Of a DNA stretch of 64,000 nt, positions 7,860-16,695 are shown piece by piece (positions within the stretch are counted from its first letter, which is position 1; the number at the start of each line of letters is the position of its first letter). The stretch is from a bacterium. GTDB lineage: Bacteria > Bdellovibrionota_G > JALEGL01. The stretch covers positions 363,087 to 427,086 of the forward strand of contig JALEGL010000006.1 in the NCBI GenBank assembly GCA_022763185.1, given 5' to 3'. The translations under genes were made by a program, and so were the position numbers. Under the pieces are notes generated by a model. It worked only from the letters and a program-made list of their open reading frames with translations. It searched no databases and was not told where the DNA came from.

Positions 7860-9538
7860 GACAAACCAAAAATCTGCCCATCCGCATCTATATCCATATG
7901 CTCAGCGGCGGGAGTGTCTGGTAAGCCCGGCATGCGCATCATTTTTCCTAATATAGGGATAATAAAGCCTGCGCCGGCAGCAAATTCAAATTCCCTAACA
8001 GTGATGCTAAAATCTTTGGGCAGGCCAATCAAACGCTCATCATCTGAAAGTGATTTTTGGGTTTTGGCCATACACACGGGCAGCGCATTCAAACCCAGTT
8101 TTTGGATTTTTTTCAAATCCAGTTGCGCTTGTTTTTCATAATAAACGGTTGAAGCACCGTATATTTTTTGTGCAATGATTTGAATTTTTTCTTCAATAGG
8201 CAGTTGCCAATTATACAAGGGTTTAAAGTTATTGTTGGATTGACACATATCAACCACGGCTTGTGCTAGGGCTTTTGTGCCTTCACCACCGTGTTCCCAA
8301 CCTTTGGATAAAACAGCCTTAATGTTTAACCGCTCACATTGTTCAATCACATACTGGATTTCTTCTGGGCTATCGCTAACAAAGTGATTGAGGGCAACCA
8401 CCGGTTGAAGGCCAAACTGCTGAATATTCTCAATATGTTTTTTAAGATTGCAAAAACCCTTTTGGACTAAACTTACATTGGGGGAATTAAGCTTTTCTTT
8501 TTTAGCGCCACCATGGTGTCTTAGGGCTCTGATGGTTGCTACAATCACAACGCCTTTGGGGGCAATGCCAGCATAAGGGCATTTAATATTGAGAAACTTT
8601 TCTGCACCCAGATCAGCTCCAAAGCCAGCTTCTGTGACCACATAGTCAGACAAGGACATGCCCATTTTGGTGGCCAAAATACTATTGGTGCCTTGGGCTA
8701 TGTTGGCAAAAGGGCCACCATGTAAAATAGCGGGATTGCCTTCTAAGCTCTGAACCAAGTTGGGTAAAATAGCATCTTTTAATAACAAAGCCATGGCGCC
8801 ATGGGCATTGAGATCTTTGGCAAAGACTGGCTTTCCATTCATTGTAAAACCAACAAAAATATTACCCAGCTTTTCTTTAAGGTCACTTCTATTTTTAGCC
8901 AGGCACAAAATAGCCATGATCTCAGATGCTGGAGTAATGTTAAACCCTTCTTGTCTTGGCATACCATTGCTGCTTCCACCAAGACCTATGGTTATTTCAC
9001 GTAAGGCCCGGTCATTCATATCCATCACCCGCTTCCAATAAATTTGTCTGGGGTCTAAATTTAAACTGCGTTTTTTACTTTGGAGGTTATTGTCAATGAG
9101 TGCTGAAAGCAGATTGTTGGCTTTTTCAATGGCAGCAAAATCGCCAGTAAAGTGTAAGTTAATATCTTCCATGGGCACAACCTGAGAATACCCTCCACCA
9201 GCTGCGCCACCCTTGATACCAAAAACTGGACCTAAAGAAGGTTCTCTTAAAACAACTGTAGATGAGCAACCAATTTTATTAAGCCCTTCATTTAAACCAA
9301 TGGATACCGTTGTTTTTCCTTCCCCGGCGGGAGTGGGGGTTATTGCGGTAACCAATATCAGGTTGGAGTGCTTGATCTTTTCTTCATCAATCAAATCCAA
9401 AGGTAATTTTGCTTTGTATTTGCCATAATGTTGCAAATGATCTGGGGCGATATTTAATTTTGCTGCAATTGTGTTGATAGGCTGCATCTGGCAGGCTTGA
9501 GCAATATGTAAGTCAGAAAGAGGCTTGGTTTGTTTCAT
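7856..9538 (-). CDS. fhs: Formate-tetrahydrofolate ligase
   Basis: A 560-residue enzyme that makes 10-formyl-tetrahydrofolate from formate, THF and ATP. The P-loop TPAGEGKTT lies at about residues 69-77, and the conserved VLREPSLGPVFGIKGGAAGGG follows. Length is typical. The gene is monocistronic by position, converging with the symporter and divergent from ileS. It is one of two one-carbon genes in the window; the other is the homocysteine methyltransferase/MTHFR fusion at 49635. The ATG at 9538 has only a weak GAGA upstream. Confidence 0.96.
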   Translation of the reverse strand: MKQTKPLSDLHIAQACQMQPINTIAAKLNIAPDHLQHYGKYKAKLPLDLIDEEKIKHSNLILVTAITPTPAGEGKTTVSIGLNEGLNKIGCSSTVVLREPSLGPVFGIKGGAAGGGYSQVVPMEDINLHFTGDFAAIEKANNLLSALIDNNLQSKKRSLNLDPRQIYWKRVMDMNDRALREITIGLGGSSNGMPRQEGFNITPASEIMAILCLAKNRSDLKEKLGNIFVGFTMNGKPVFAKDLNAHGAMALLLKDAILPNLVQSLEGNPAILHGGPFANIAQGTNSILATKMGMSLSDYVVTEAGFGADLGAEKFLNIKCPYAGIAPKGVVIVATIRALRHHGGAKKEKLNSPNVSLVQKGFCNLKKHIENIQQFGLQPVVALNHFVSDSPEEIQYVIEQCERLNIKAVLSKGWEHGGEGTKALAQAVVDMCQSNNNFKPLYNWQLPIEEKIQIIAQKIYGASTVYYEKQAQLDLKKIQKLGLNALPVCMAKTQKSLSDDERLIGLPKDFSITVREFEFAAGAGFIIPILGKMMRMPGLPDTPAAEHMDIDADGQIFGLS

Positions 9539-9704
9539 GATTTTATCTCAGTAATGTTAAATTTTATGATTCATATGCAACAGATTTATGTTGGATAACA
9601 CATAAATGGTTATGTGGACATAGCTTGAGTAAAATTTAGAGATGAAAATAGCTTGATCGGGGTTCAAGCTTGACCAAAACACTATTTTAAGCGATTTAGA
9701 GCAT

Positions 9705-12700
9705 GTGAAAGTACAAAAGCCACAATCAAAGATCAACTTTCCTGAGCTTGAAAAAACTGTTTTAAATTTTTGGAAAGAGAACCAAGTTTTTCAAAAAAGC
9801 ATAGAACAACGCCAAGATGCAGAACCTTGGTCATTTTATGATGGCCCGCCCTTTGCTACGGGTTTACCGCATTATGGCCATTTATTGGCCGGAATGATTA
9901 AAGATGTCATTCCCAGGTTTTGGGCCATGAAAGGCAAAAAAATTGAGCGACGTTTTGGTTGGGATTGCCATGGCTTGCCGGTTGAGTTTGAGGTTGAAAA
10001 GCAGCTAGGTCTAAAAGGCCGACAAGATATTGTAGAACATGGTGTGGCCGAGTTCAATGAAACCTGCCGAAGCATTGTCTTGCGTTACACTCAAGAGTGG
10101 CGTGAAACCGTAGAACGCATGGGGCGCTGGATTGACTTTGATAATGATTACAAGACCATGGACCCTGAGTTTATGGAGTCTGTTTGGGCGGTATTTAAAC
10201 AATTATGGGAAAAGGGTTTAATTTATGAAGATAAAAAAGTTTTGCCTTATTCTACGCCCATTGCTTCACCGCTATCTAACTTTGAAGCCAACTTAAATTA
10301 TCAGGATGTGCAAGATCCGTCAGTCTATGTGAAGTTTAAGTTGAAAGACCAAGATAATAGTTTCTTTTTGGTGTGGACCACCACGCCTTGGACTTTACCG
10401 GCCAACTTGGCCATTGCGGTCAATCCAGATATGGACTACGTCAAAGTTAAAGTTGAGAGTGAACAATGGTACATTCATGCCGATCTTTTTGAATCTGTGG
10501 TTAAGAAAAAAGCTGGTCAGAAAGATGCACAAATCGTTGAAACTTTAAAAGGCAAAGATTTACTGGGTCTAAAATATGAGCAATTGATTCCTGGTTTTGA
10601 GGATTTAAGCAACGAGCAAAGTTTTACGGTGTATCCAGCAGACTATGTGACCGCAGATTCTGGAACAGGTTTGGTTCATATTGCGCCAGCCTTTGGTGAA
10701 GAAGATTTCGCAGTTGGAAAAAATCATGGCTTAGAAGTTTTAGATCATTTGGATAATCAAGGTTATTTTATTGCCGACAATAATCTTGCTGCCGGTGAGT
10801 ACTTTAAAGATGCCAATAAAACAATTATAGCTCAGTTAAAAAATAAAGATCAGTTATTGCTGCAAGAAACCATACAGCACAGCTATCCCTTTTGTTACCG
10901 TTCAGATACACCCCTTATTTATAGAGCGATTTCTACCTGGTTTGTCAATGTCACCAGTATTAAAGACAAGTTGATTGCCAACAATCAACAGGTGCATTGG
11001 GTGCCAGAGCATGTCAAAGATGGTCGTTTTGGTAAATGGTTGGAAAACGTTAAAGACTGGGCGATCTCGCGCAATCGTTTTTGGGGCAATCCTATCCCTG
11101 TCTGGGTCAATGAAGAAACTGGTGAGAAACTGTGTGTGGGCAGTATTGCTGAGCTTGAGCAGTTAACAGGTAAAAAAGTTAATGATATTCATAAACATTT
11201 TATTGATGATTTAGAGATTGTTTCACCCAAAACAGGAGATATTTTAAAACGGGTTCCTCATGTTTTAGATTGCTGGTTTGAATCTGGATCTATGCCTTAT
11301 GCCCAGAATCATTACCCCTTTGAGATGAGTGATGAACAACTGAATAAAGTTTTTCCCGCAGACTTTATTGCTGAAGGCTTGGATCAAACGCGCGGTTGGT
11401 TCTATACCTTAATGGTTTTATCCACGGCTTTGTTTGATAAACCAGCTTACAAAAATGTTGTGGTCAACGGCATTGTTTTGGCAGAAGATGGCCGTAAAAT
11501 GTCTAAGCGTCTTAAGAATTATCCTGAGCCCAGCGTGGTCTTAGATGAGATTGGCGCCGATGCTTTGCGTTTATATTTGATGCAAAGTGGTGCCGTTGCT
11601 GCTGAAGACATGAAGTTTTCTAAAGAAGGTATGCAAGAAGTGGTGCGTAAGGTGTTGCTTCCAGTATGGAATGCCTACAGCTTTTTTGCCACCTATGCAG
11701 CAGTGGATGAGTGGGACCCCGAAACAGATTTTAGTCAAAACTTTGAGCATGAATTGGATCAGTGGATTTTATTGAAACTAAAAAACATGCAACATGAGAT
11801 CAATAACAATTTGTCTGAGTTTAAATTGCAAGGCGTGATGCCAGCCATTCACACCTTTTTAGACTGCTTAAACAATTGGTATATTCGTAGAAGCCGCAGA
11901 CGTTTTTGGAAAAGTGAAAATGATGGTGATAAACAACAAGCTTTTTCCTGCCTTTACACCGTCTTGGTTGAGTTGAGTAAATGTTTGGCGCCATCGGCAC
12001 CCTTTTTCTCAGATTATTTGTATCAAAACTTATCTTTAGGACATGCACTGGCAGCAAAAATATCAGTCCACTTGGAAGATTTTTCTGATGCTCTAGAACT
12101 GACGGAAGAAGAAAGAACAATAGAAAGAAAAATTGATTTGACCCGTGAGTTGAGTGCTTTAGGAAGGGAGCTGCGAGAAAAACTTAAAATAAAAGTAAGA
12201 CAGCCCTTGGCAACCTTGTATATTGGCTTTCTCAATGAAAGTGATGCAAGTTTAATTGAAGACATGCTGGACACAATTAAGGAAGAGCTCAATGTGAAAA
12301 ATATTCAGTTTGAAACCTTTTCTAATATGGTGTCCAAAGCCATTAAGCCTAATTTTAAGAAAGTAGGTAAAGCTTTGGGTGCAAAAATGAAAGCGTTTGC
12401 CCAAGCGTGTAAAAACTTATCCACTGAACAAATAGAAACAATTGCCGCGGGAGAAGCACTTGAAATTGATGGAGAACTGTACCCCAATGAATACTTTGTT
12501 TTAGAGCTTGCGCAAGAAAGTCACTTTAAACATGAATGCTCGGTTGCAGATCAGTTTGTGATAGCCTTTGATGAAAACCTAAGTGAAGATTTGATTCAGG
12601 AAGGCCAAGCCAGAGAGCTGATCAATAGAGTACAAAATTTTAGAAAAGAATCCGGTTTAAACGTAGAAGATAGAATCAATTTAGCTGTTCACGCAGAGGA

Positions 12701-12860
12701 TGAAAAAGTTGTACATGCATTTTCAACCTACATAAAAAAAATTGAACAAGAAACCTTATCTAATTTGCAACTCAAAAAAGAGGGGATAGAACAGTTATCG
12801 TATCATACTCAAGAGAACATTGATGATGTTGTTGTTCACATTGGATTGGAGAAAAGTTGA
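9705..12860 (+). CDS. ileS: Isoleucyl-tRNA synthetase, type 2 (eukaryote-like)
   Basis: A 1051-residue class I synthetase. The HIGH signature is HYGH (residues 56-59, within PPFATGLPHYGHLLAG) and the second signature is KMSKR at 598-602. Both are typical of the type-2, eukaryote-like IleS rather than the common bacterial form with HIGH and KMSKS. Type-2 enzymes are known for reduced sensitivity to mupirocin. The CP1 editing domain (VWTTTPWTLPANLAIAVNP) and a long C-terminal extension without an obvious zinc finger are present. The start is GTG at 9705; no T-box leader was seen upstream. The stop overlaps the next ATG. Confidence 0.96.
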   Translation: MKVQKPQSKINFPELEKTVLNFWKENQVFQKSIEQRQDAEPWSFYDGPPFATGLPHYGHLLAGMIKDVIPRFWAMKGKKIERRFGWDCHGLPVEFEVEKQLGLKGRQDIVEHGVAEFNETCRSIVLRYTQEWRETVERMGRWIDFDNDYKTMDPEFMESVWAVFKQLWEKGLIYEDKKVLPYSTPIASPLSNFEANLNYQDVQDPSVYVKFKLKDQDNSFFLVWTTTPWTLPANLAIAVNPDMDYVKVKVESEQWYIHADLFESVVKKKAGQKDAQIVETLKGKDLLGLKYEQLIPGFEDLSNEQSFTVYPADYVTADSGTGLVHIAPAFGEEDFAVGKNHGLEVLDHLDNQGYFIADNNLAAGEYFKDANKTIIAQLKNKDQLLLQETIQHSYPFCYRSDTPLIYRAISTWFVNVTSIKDKLIANNQQVHWVPEHVKDGRFGKWLENVKDWAISRNRFWGNPIPVWVNEETGEKLCVGSIAELEQLTGKKVNDIHKHFIDDLEIVSPKTGDILKRVPHVLDCWFESGSMPYAQNHYPFEMSDEQLNKVFPADFIAEGLDQTRGWFYTLMVLSTALFDKPAYKNVVVNGIVLAEDGRKMSKRLKNYPEPSVVLDEIGADALRLYLMQSGAVAAEDMKFSKEGMQEVVRKVLLPVWNAYSFFATYAAVDEWDPETDFSQNFEHELDQWILLKLKNMQHEINNNLSEFKLQGVMPAIHTFLDCLNNWYIRRSRRRFWKSENDGDKQQAFSCLYTVLVELSKCLAPSAPFFSDYLYQNLSLGHALAAKISVHLEDFSDALELTEEERTIERKIDLTRELSALGRELREKLKIKVRQPLATLYIGFLNESDASLIEDMLDTIKEELNVKNIQFETFSNMVSKAIKPNFKKVGKALGAKMKAFAQACKNLSTEQIETIAAGEALEIDGELYPNEYFVLELAQESHFKHECSVADQFVIAFDENLSEDLIQEGQARELINRVQNFRKESGLNVEDRINLAVHAEDEKVVHAFSTYIKKIEQETLSNLQLKKEGIEQLSYHTQENIDDVVVHIGLEKS

Positions 12861-13798
12861 TGAAAACAAAAATTTTAGTGACCGGTGCCTTAGGGCAAAT
12901 TGGAACCGAGTTGATTTACCGTTTACGTAATATTTATGGAGCAGATCAGGTTATTGCCACAGATATCCGGATGCCCGAATCCAAAGAGCTGCTAGACAGC
13001 GGTCCGTTTGAATTTTTAGATGTGCTCAATCCCAATCAAATTACGCGTGTGATGCAAATTCATGAGGTCGGCACCATTTACCATATGGCGGCATTGCTTT
13101 CTGCTATTGGAGAAACCAGACCCAATTTAGCCTGGGATTTAAACATGAATGGTTTGTACAACATGTTGGAAAGTGCACGTCAATACAAGTGTGCTTTATT
13201 TTTCCCCAGTTCTATTGGTGCTTTTGGTCCAGAAACGCCACTTGATCATACTCCACAAACAACTATCATGCGTCCAAAAACCATGTACGGTATTACCAAA
13301 GTCAGCGGTGAATTGCTCTGTGATTATTATTACAATAAATTTGATGTCGATACCCGTGGCGTGCGTTTTCCAGGTTTGATTTCTTATGAGACGCGTCCCG
13401 GTGGTGGAACCACAGATTATGCGGTTGAAATTTTTAGAAAAGCCAAAAAGTACGGCACCTACACCAGTTACTTAAAGCGCAATACTTCTTTAGATATGAT
13501 GTATATGCCAGATGCCATCGATGCCATGGTACAGTTGATGGAAGCAGATGCAAGTCGTTTAAAACACCGTAATGCATTTAACATTACGGCCATGCATTTT
13601 ACGCCAGATGAGTTGGCCAAAGAAATTCAGAAGTACATTCCGGACTTTGAAATCAAATACGACATAGATCCAATCAGACAAGCCATCGCCGACTCCTGGC
13701 CCAACAGTATGGATGATTCAGCCGCTAGAGAAGAGTGGGCCTGGAATCCAAAATACAATTTGGAAAAAATGACCCAAGAAATGCTTGAAAAAGTTTAG
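12860..13798 (+). CDS. NAD-dependent epimerase/dehydratase, L-threonine dehydrogenase-like
   Basis: A 312-residue extended short-chain dehydrogenase. The Rossmann motif GALGQIG is at residues 9-15 and the catalytic pattern MYGITKVSGE (YxxxK) is near residue 140, with an upstream PSSIGAFG Ser. The sequence resembles the SDR-type L-threonine 3-dehydrogenases, which oxidise threonine to 2-amino-3-oxobutyrate, including the conserved RFPGLIS and WPNSMDDSAAR segments. The glycine C-acetyltransferase partner (kbl) is not in this window. The ATG overlaps the ileS TGA, so the two are co-translated. Confidence 0.85.
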   Translation: MKTKILVTGALGQIGTELIYRLRNIYGADQVIATDIRMPESKELLDSGPFEFLDVLNPNQITRVMQIHEVGTIYHMAALLSAIGETRPNLAWDLNMNGLYNMLESARQYKCALFFPSSIGAFGPETPLDHTPQTTIMRPKTMYGITKVSGELLCDYYYNKFDVDTRGVRFPGLISYETRPGGGTTDYAVEIFRKAKKYGTYTSYLKRNTSLDMMYMPDAIDAMVQLMEADASRLKHRNAFNITAMHFTPDELAKEIQKYIPDFEIKYDIDPIRQAIADSWPNSMDDSAAREEWAWNPKYNLEKMTQEMLEKV

Positions 13799-13924
13799 TC
13801 AGCAAGGTTTCAACAGCTCGCTTGTGAGCGCTATAAATAGTTGGACAATTAAGGCGCTGTATTGTATCTGCTTCAAACTTTATAAATAAAAAATTCAGAT
13901 GTATTTTTGAAAGGGATAAAGAAA

Positions 13925-14737
13925 ATGAAAAAAATTTTATTAAGTTTAATTTTAGTTCTTGGTGCAGCTGCCTACGCTCAAGATGAGGAAGCCACTGAAG
14001 ATCTTTCAGAAAAAACGGCAACTCAAGCTGCAACGCAAACTGAAGTTGCTCCAGAAGTTAAAGCAGATGATATGGGTTGGAAAGCCAATGCAGGTTTAAG
14101 TGGTGTAGCTAACACGGGTAACGCTGTTAACCAAACGGTTAGCGGATCATTTTCTGTGGTAAACAGAGCAGGAATGAATAAGGTTGAGTTATCGGGTATT
14201 GGTGCCTATGGTCGTGCACAAGACGATGCAGGTGTGACCAGTACCAACACGGAAAACTGGAGAACACAACTAAGATATGATCGTTATTTGAATGACAGCA
14301 TGGCCGTATTTGGCTATGGGCATTTGGGTCAAGATAGACCTGCCGGATTTGAATGGCGTTTTGGTGGTGGTTCTGGTTTTGCTCATGAAGTCATTAAAAA
14401 AGAAAAAGACTTTTTACGTTATGAACTGGGTTATGACTATACCCGTGAAGATCGAACAACTGGCGTAGAAGCGGATATTCATTCTGCCCGTGTATTTGGG
14501 ATTTACAAACGTAAAATTTCTGATTGGGCAGACTTTTCTCAGACCGTTGAATTATTGTACAACTTGGAAAAAAGTGATGACTTTAGGTTTAATACTTTAA
14601 CGGGCCTCATTACGAAACTAACAGATAAAGTTGGTTTCCAAGTAGGTTACGCCATGAGATTTGACAATGATCCAGTGACTGGAGCCGAAAAATTAGACAC
14701 TCAAACGCAAGCAGGTTTGACGGTTAACTTTTTATAA
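13925..14737 (+). CDS. DUF481 family outer-membrane protein
   Basis: A 270-residue protein with a clear signal peptide (KKILLSLILVLGAAAYA) and then an acidic, Thr/Glu-rich linker up to about residue 50. The remainder alternates aromatic and polar residues as in a beta-barrel, resembling the salt-induced YdiY/DUF481 family (NAGLSGVANTGNAVNQTVSG, then AVFGYGHLGQDRPAGFEWRF). It ends in a hydrophobic Leu, with paired strands towards the C-terminus. The ATG at 13925 has GAAAGGGAT upstream; the frame opens earlier but without a site. A strong terminator follows. Confidence 0.85.
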   Translation: MKKILLSLILVLGAAAYAQDEEATEDLSEKTATQAATQTEVAPEVKADDMGWKANAGLSGVANTGNAVNQTVSGSFSVVNRAGMNKVELSGIGAYGRAQDDAGVTSTNTENWRTQLRYDRYLNDSMAVFGYGHLGQDRPAGFEWRFGGGSGFAHEVIKKEKDFLRYELGYDYTREDRTTGVEADIHSARVFGIYKRKISDWADFSQTVELLYNLEKSDDFRFNTLTGLITKLTDKVGFQVGYAMRFDNDPVTGAEKLDTQTQAGLTVNFL

Positions 14738-14765
14738 AAAATAATACATTGTTCTAATTATGTTT

Positions 14766-14799
14766 AAGGGCCTAGCGCTTTATTGCTAGGCCCTTTTTT
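14766..14799 (+). terminator. Rho-independent terminator after DUF481 gene
   Basis: A 9-bp GC-rich stem, GGGCCTAGC pairing with GCTAGGCCC, with an 8-nt loop and a TTTTTTATT tail. Confidence 0.93.
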
Positions 14800-14853
14800 A
14801 TTGAGTAAAAGATAAATTAGACCAAGAACTTATTTTTAAGTATGTTTATAGTC

Positions 14854-15222
14854 ATGACAATCAATGAATTAGCCAAAGCTGTCCATGATACAGCCAAAGA
14901 AAAAGGTTGGTATGACAAGGACAGGTCGTCTTTAGAAATGCATATGTTAATGGTAACGGAGTTGTCTGAAGCCACAGAGTGTGTGCGTCAGGACCTTCCA
15001 TCGGTTTATGCTCAAACAGAATCCGGGGTAAAGGTCACCGATATAGAGGCTATTGCTAAGCAGAGCTTAAAGCCTGAAGGCGAGGCTGTTGAATTGGTGG
15101 ATGCTTTGATTCGTATTGTCGATTATTTTGCGTATAAAGACTGGGATTTGGAACAAGTTTTACAGCTTAAAATGGATTACAACATTTTTAGAGCATATCG
15201 GCATGGAGGTAAAAAGTATTAG
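14854..15222 (+). CDS. MazG-like nucleotide pyrophosphohydrolase family protein
   Basis: A 122-residue all-helical protein of the MazG-like (phage/bacterial NTP-PPase-like) group. It begins MTINELAKAVHDTAKEKGWY. The metal-binding acidic pairs are recognisable: ELSEAT near residue 39 and EAVELVDALIRIVDYF near residue 83. The start at 14854 gives the family's usual N-terminus; an in-frame ATG at 14842 would add four residues, and neither has a strong ribosome-binding site. It is single-domain, unlike the tandem MazG at 4412, and probably acts on a different nucleotide. Confidence 0.75.
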   Translation: MTINELAKAVHDTAKEKGWYDKDRSSLEMHMLMVTELSEATECVRQDLPSVYAQTESGVKVTDIEAIAKQSLKPEGEAVELVDALIRIVDYFAYKDWDLEQVLQLKMDYNIFRAYRHGGKKY

Positions 15223-15332
15223 GCTGTTGGTTTAAATGGCAAAATCATTTTTTGTAGAGAGCTTAAAATTTTTTATTTCTGCAGTGAATATAGTAGACTC
15301 TGAGCGTACAAAACACATTGAAAGGTTTTAAA

Positions 15333-16664
15333 ATGTTTAAAAAATATATCTATGGTTTAATCGTTCTTTTGGCAGTCAATGCGCCTGCTCAATATTTAAC
15401 TCAGGGAAAAATGGAGTTTGGTGCATATGGTGGTTATGCGACGTTAGACTCTTTTAGTCAAACTGAGCCTAAAGATGCGGCTTTGTATGGTCTTCGTTTT
15501 GGAATTTTTGCTTCAGATAAAACCAGTTTTGAATTGGCTTACCAGATGTTACCCACAGAGGCATTAACCACATCCAATGCAAAATTAAATACACTCAATG
15601 TTAATTATATGTACCATTTTTTTAGAAATGTACGATTCACACCCACCCTTACTTTGGGTATGGGGTGGCTAAGAACCGATATTGATCCAATCATCAATCA
15701 AAGTAATGATTTGGCAATTAATACTGGTTTGGGTTTTAAAGTGTTCTTCAGTGAAAATTGGGCATTTAGAGCAGACGCGCGTTATGTTTATGCTGAAGTG
15801 TTAACGGAACATCAGCAGAACTATGAATTTACTGGAGGTATTTCTTACTTAACCGGTGGTCATAAAGACGCAGATAAAGATAAAGTCAGAGATAATGTTG
15901 ATCAATGTCTAAAAACACCCATGGGTGCTAAAGTTGATAACAAAGGCTGTGGAATAGATATGGATAAAGATGGCGTATTTGATGGTATTGATCAATGCAA
16001 TAAAACACCCCAAGGAGCTAAAGTCGATACCAAAGGTTGTGGCATTGATACGGATAAAGACGGTGTGTTTGATGGTATTGATCAGTGTGAAAATTCACCT
16101 GCAGGTAGTAAAGTGAATGAAAAAGGCTGTCTATTGGATGCAGATGAAGATGGGGTGGAAGACAAAGACGATGCTTGTCCGGATACGCCCAATGGTATTG
16201 CCGTTAATGAAAAAGGCTGTCCAAGAGATAGTGATAAAGATGGGGTTTCTGATGTAGAAGATTTATGTCCAAACACAGAACAAGGTCAATCCGTGGATAT
16301 CAAGGGTTGTCCCCAAGTGGTTAAATCAAGAGGTGTTTTAAAAGGAGTTAACTTTAAATCTGGAAGTTCAGAACTCACTTTAAACTCAATGGTTATTTTA
16401 GAAGATGTGGCAAAAGAACTTTTAGAATTTCCAAGGGTGCGTATTGAGATACAAGGTCATACCGATAGCGTTGGTGCCGCAGAATTTAATCAAAAAATTT
16501 CTTATGCACGAGCAAAGTCTGTGATGACTTATTTGGTTAGCAAAGGTGTACCGCAGGATAGAATGGTTGCCAAAGGCTATGGTGAAAGTCAGCCTATAGC
16601 AAGCAATAAAACAGCCGGTGGCAGAGCTCAAAACAGAAGAGTTGAATTGAAGTGGGTTGATTGA
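15333..16664 (+). CDS. OmpA family protein with thrombospondin type-3 repeats
   Basis: A 443-residue outer-membrane protein. A signal peptide (residues 1 to about 19) precedes an eight-strand OmpA-like barrel to about residue 175. Five calcium-binding thrombospondin type-3 repeats follow (DMDKDGVFDGIDQC, DTDKDGVFDGIDQC, DADEDGVEDKDDAC and two others), each with a paired cysteine. The C-terminal OmpA/MotB peptidoglycan-binding domain carries IEIQGHTDSVG and ends in RRVELKW. It probably tethers the outer membrane to the wall through a calcium-stiffened stalk. The ATG at 15333 follows AAAGG. The repeats make the DNA at 15880-16310 imperfectly tandem. Confidence 0.93.
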   Translation: MFKKYIYGLIVLLAVNAPAQYLTQGKMEFGAYGGYATLDSFSQTEPKDAALYGLRFGIFASDKTSFELAYQMLPTEALTTSNAKLNTLNVNYMYHFFRNVRFTPTLTLGMGWLRTDIDPIINQSNDLAINTGLGFKVFFSENWAFRADARYVYAEVLTEHQQNYEFTGGISYLTGGHKDADKDKVRDNVDQCLKTPMGAKVDNKGCGIDMDKDGVFDGIDQCNKTPQGAKVDTKGCGIDTDKDGVFDGIDQCENSPAGSKVNEKGCLLDADEDGVEDKDDACPDTPNGIAVNEKGCPRDSDKDGVSDVEDLCPNTEQGQSVDIKGCPQVVKSRGVLKGVNFKSGSSELTLNSMVILEDVAKELLEFPRVRIEIQGHTDSVGAAEFNQKISYARAKSVMTYLVSKGVPQDRMVAKGYGESQPIASNKTAGGRAQNRRVELKWVD

Positions 16665-16695
16665 TCCTATCTTTTGAGGATATAACATAGTTATT

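Noticed and set aside
9539-9704. T-box leader before ileS
   Set aside because: A short AGCTTGA/TCAAGCT hairpin exists at about 9650-9671, but there is no T-box consensus, specifier loop or terminator pair.
15880-16310. Tandem DNA repeats, possible minisatellite
   Set aside because: They follow the period of the thrombospondin type-3 repeats in the OmpA protein and differ at synonymous sites, so they are protein repeats.
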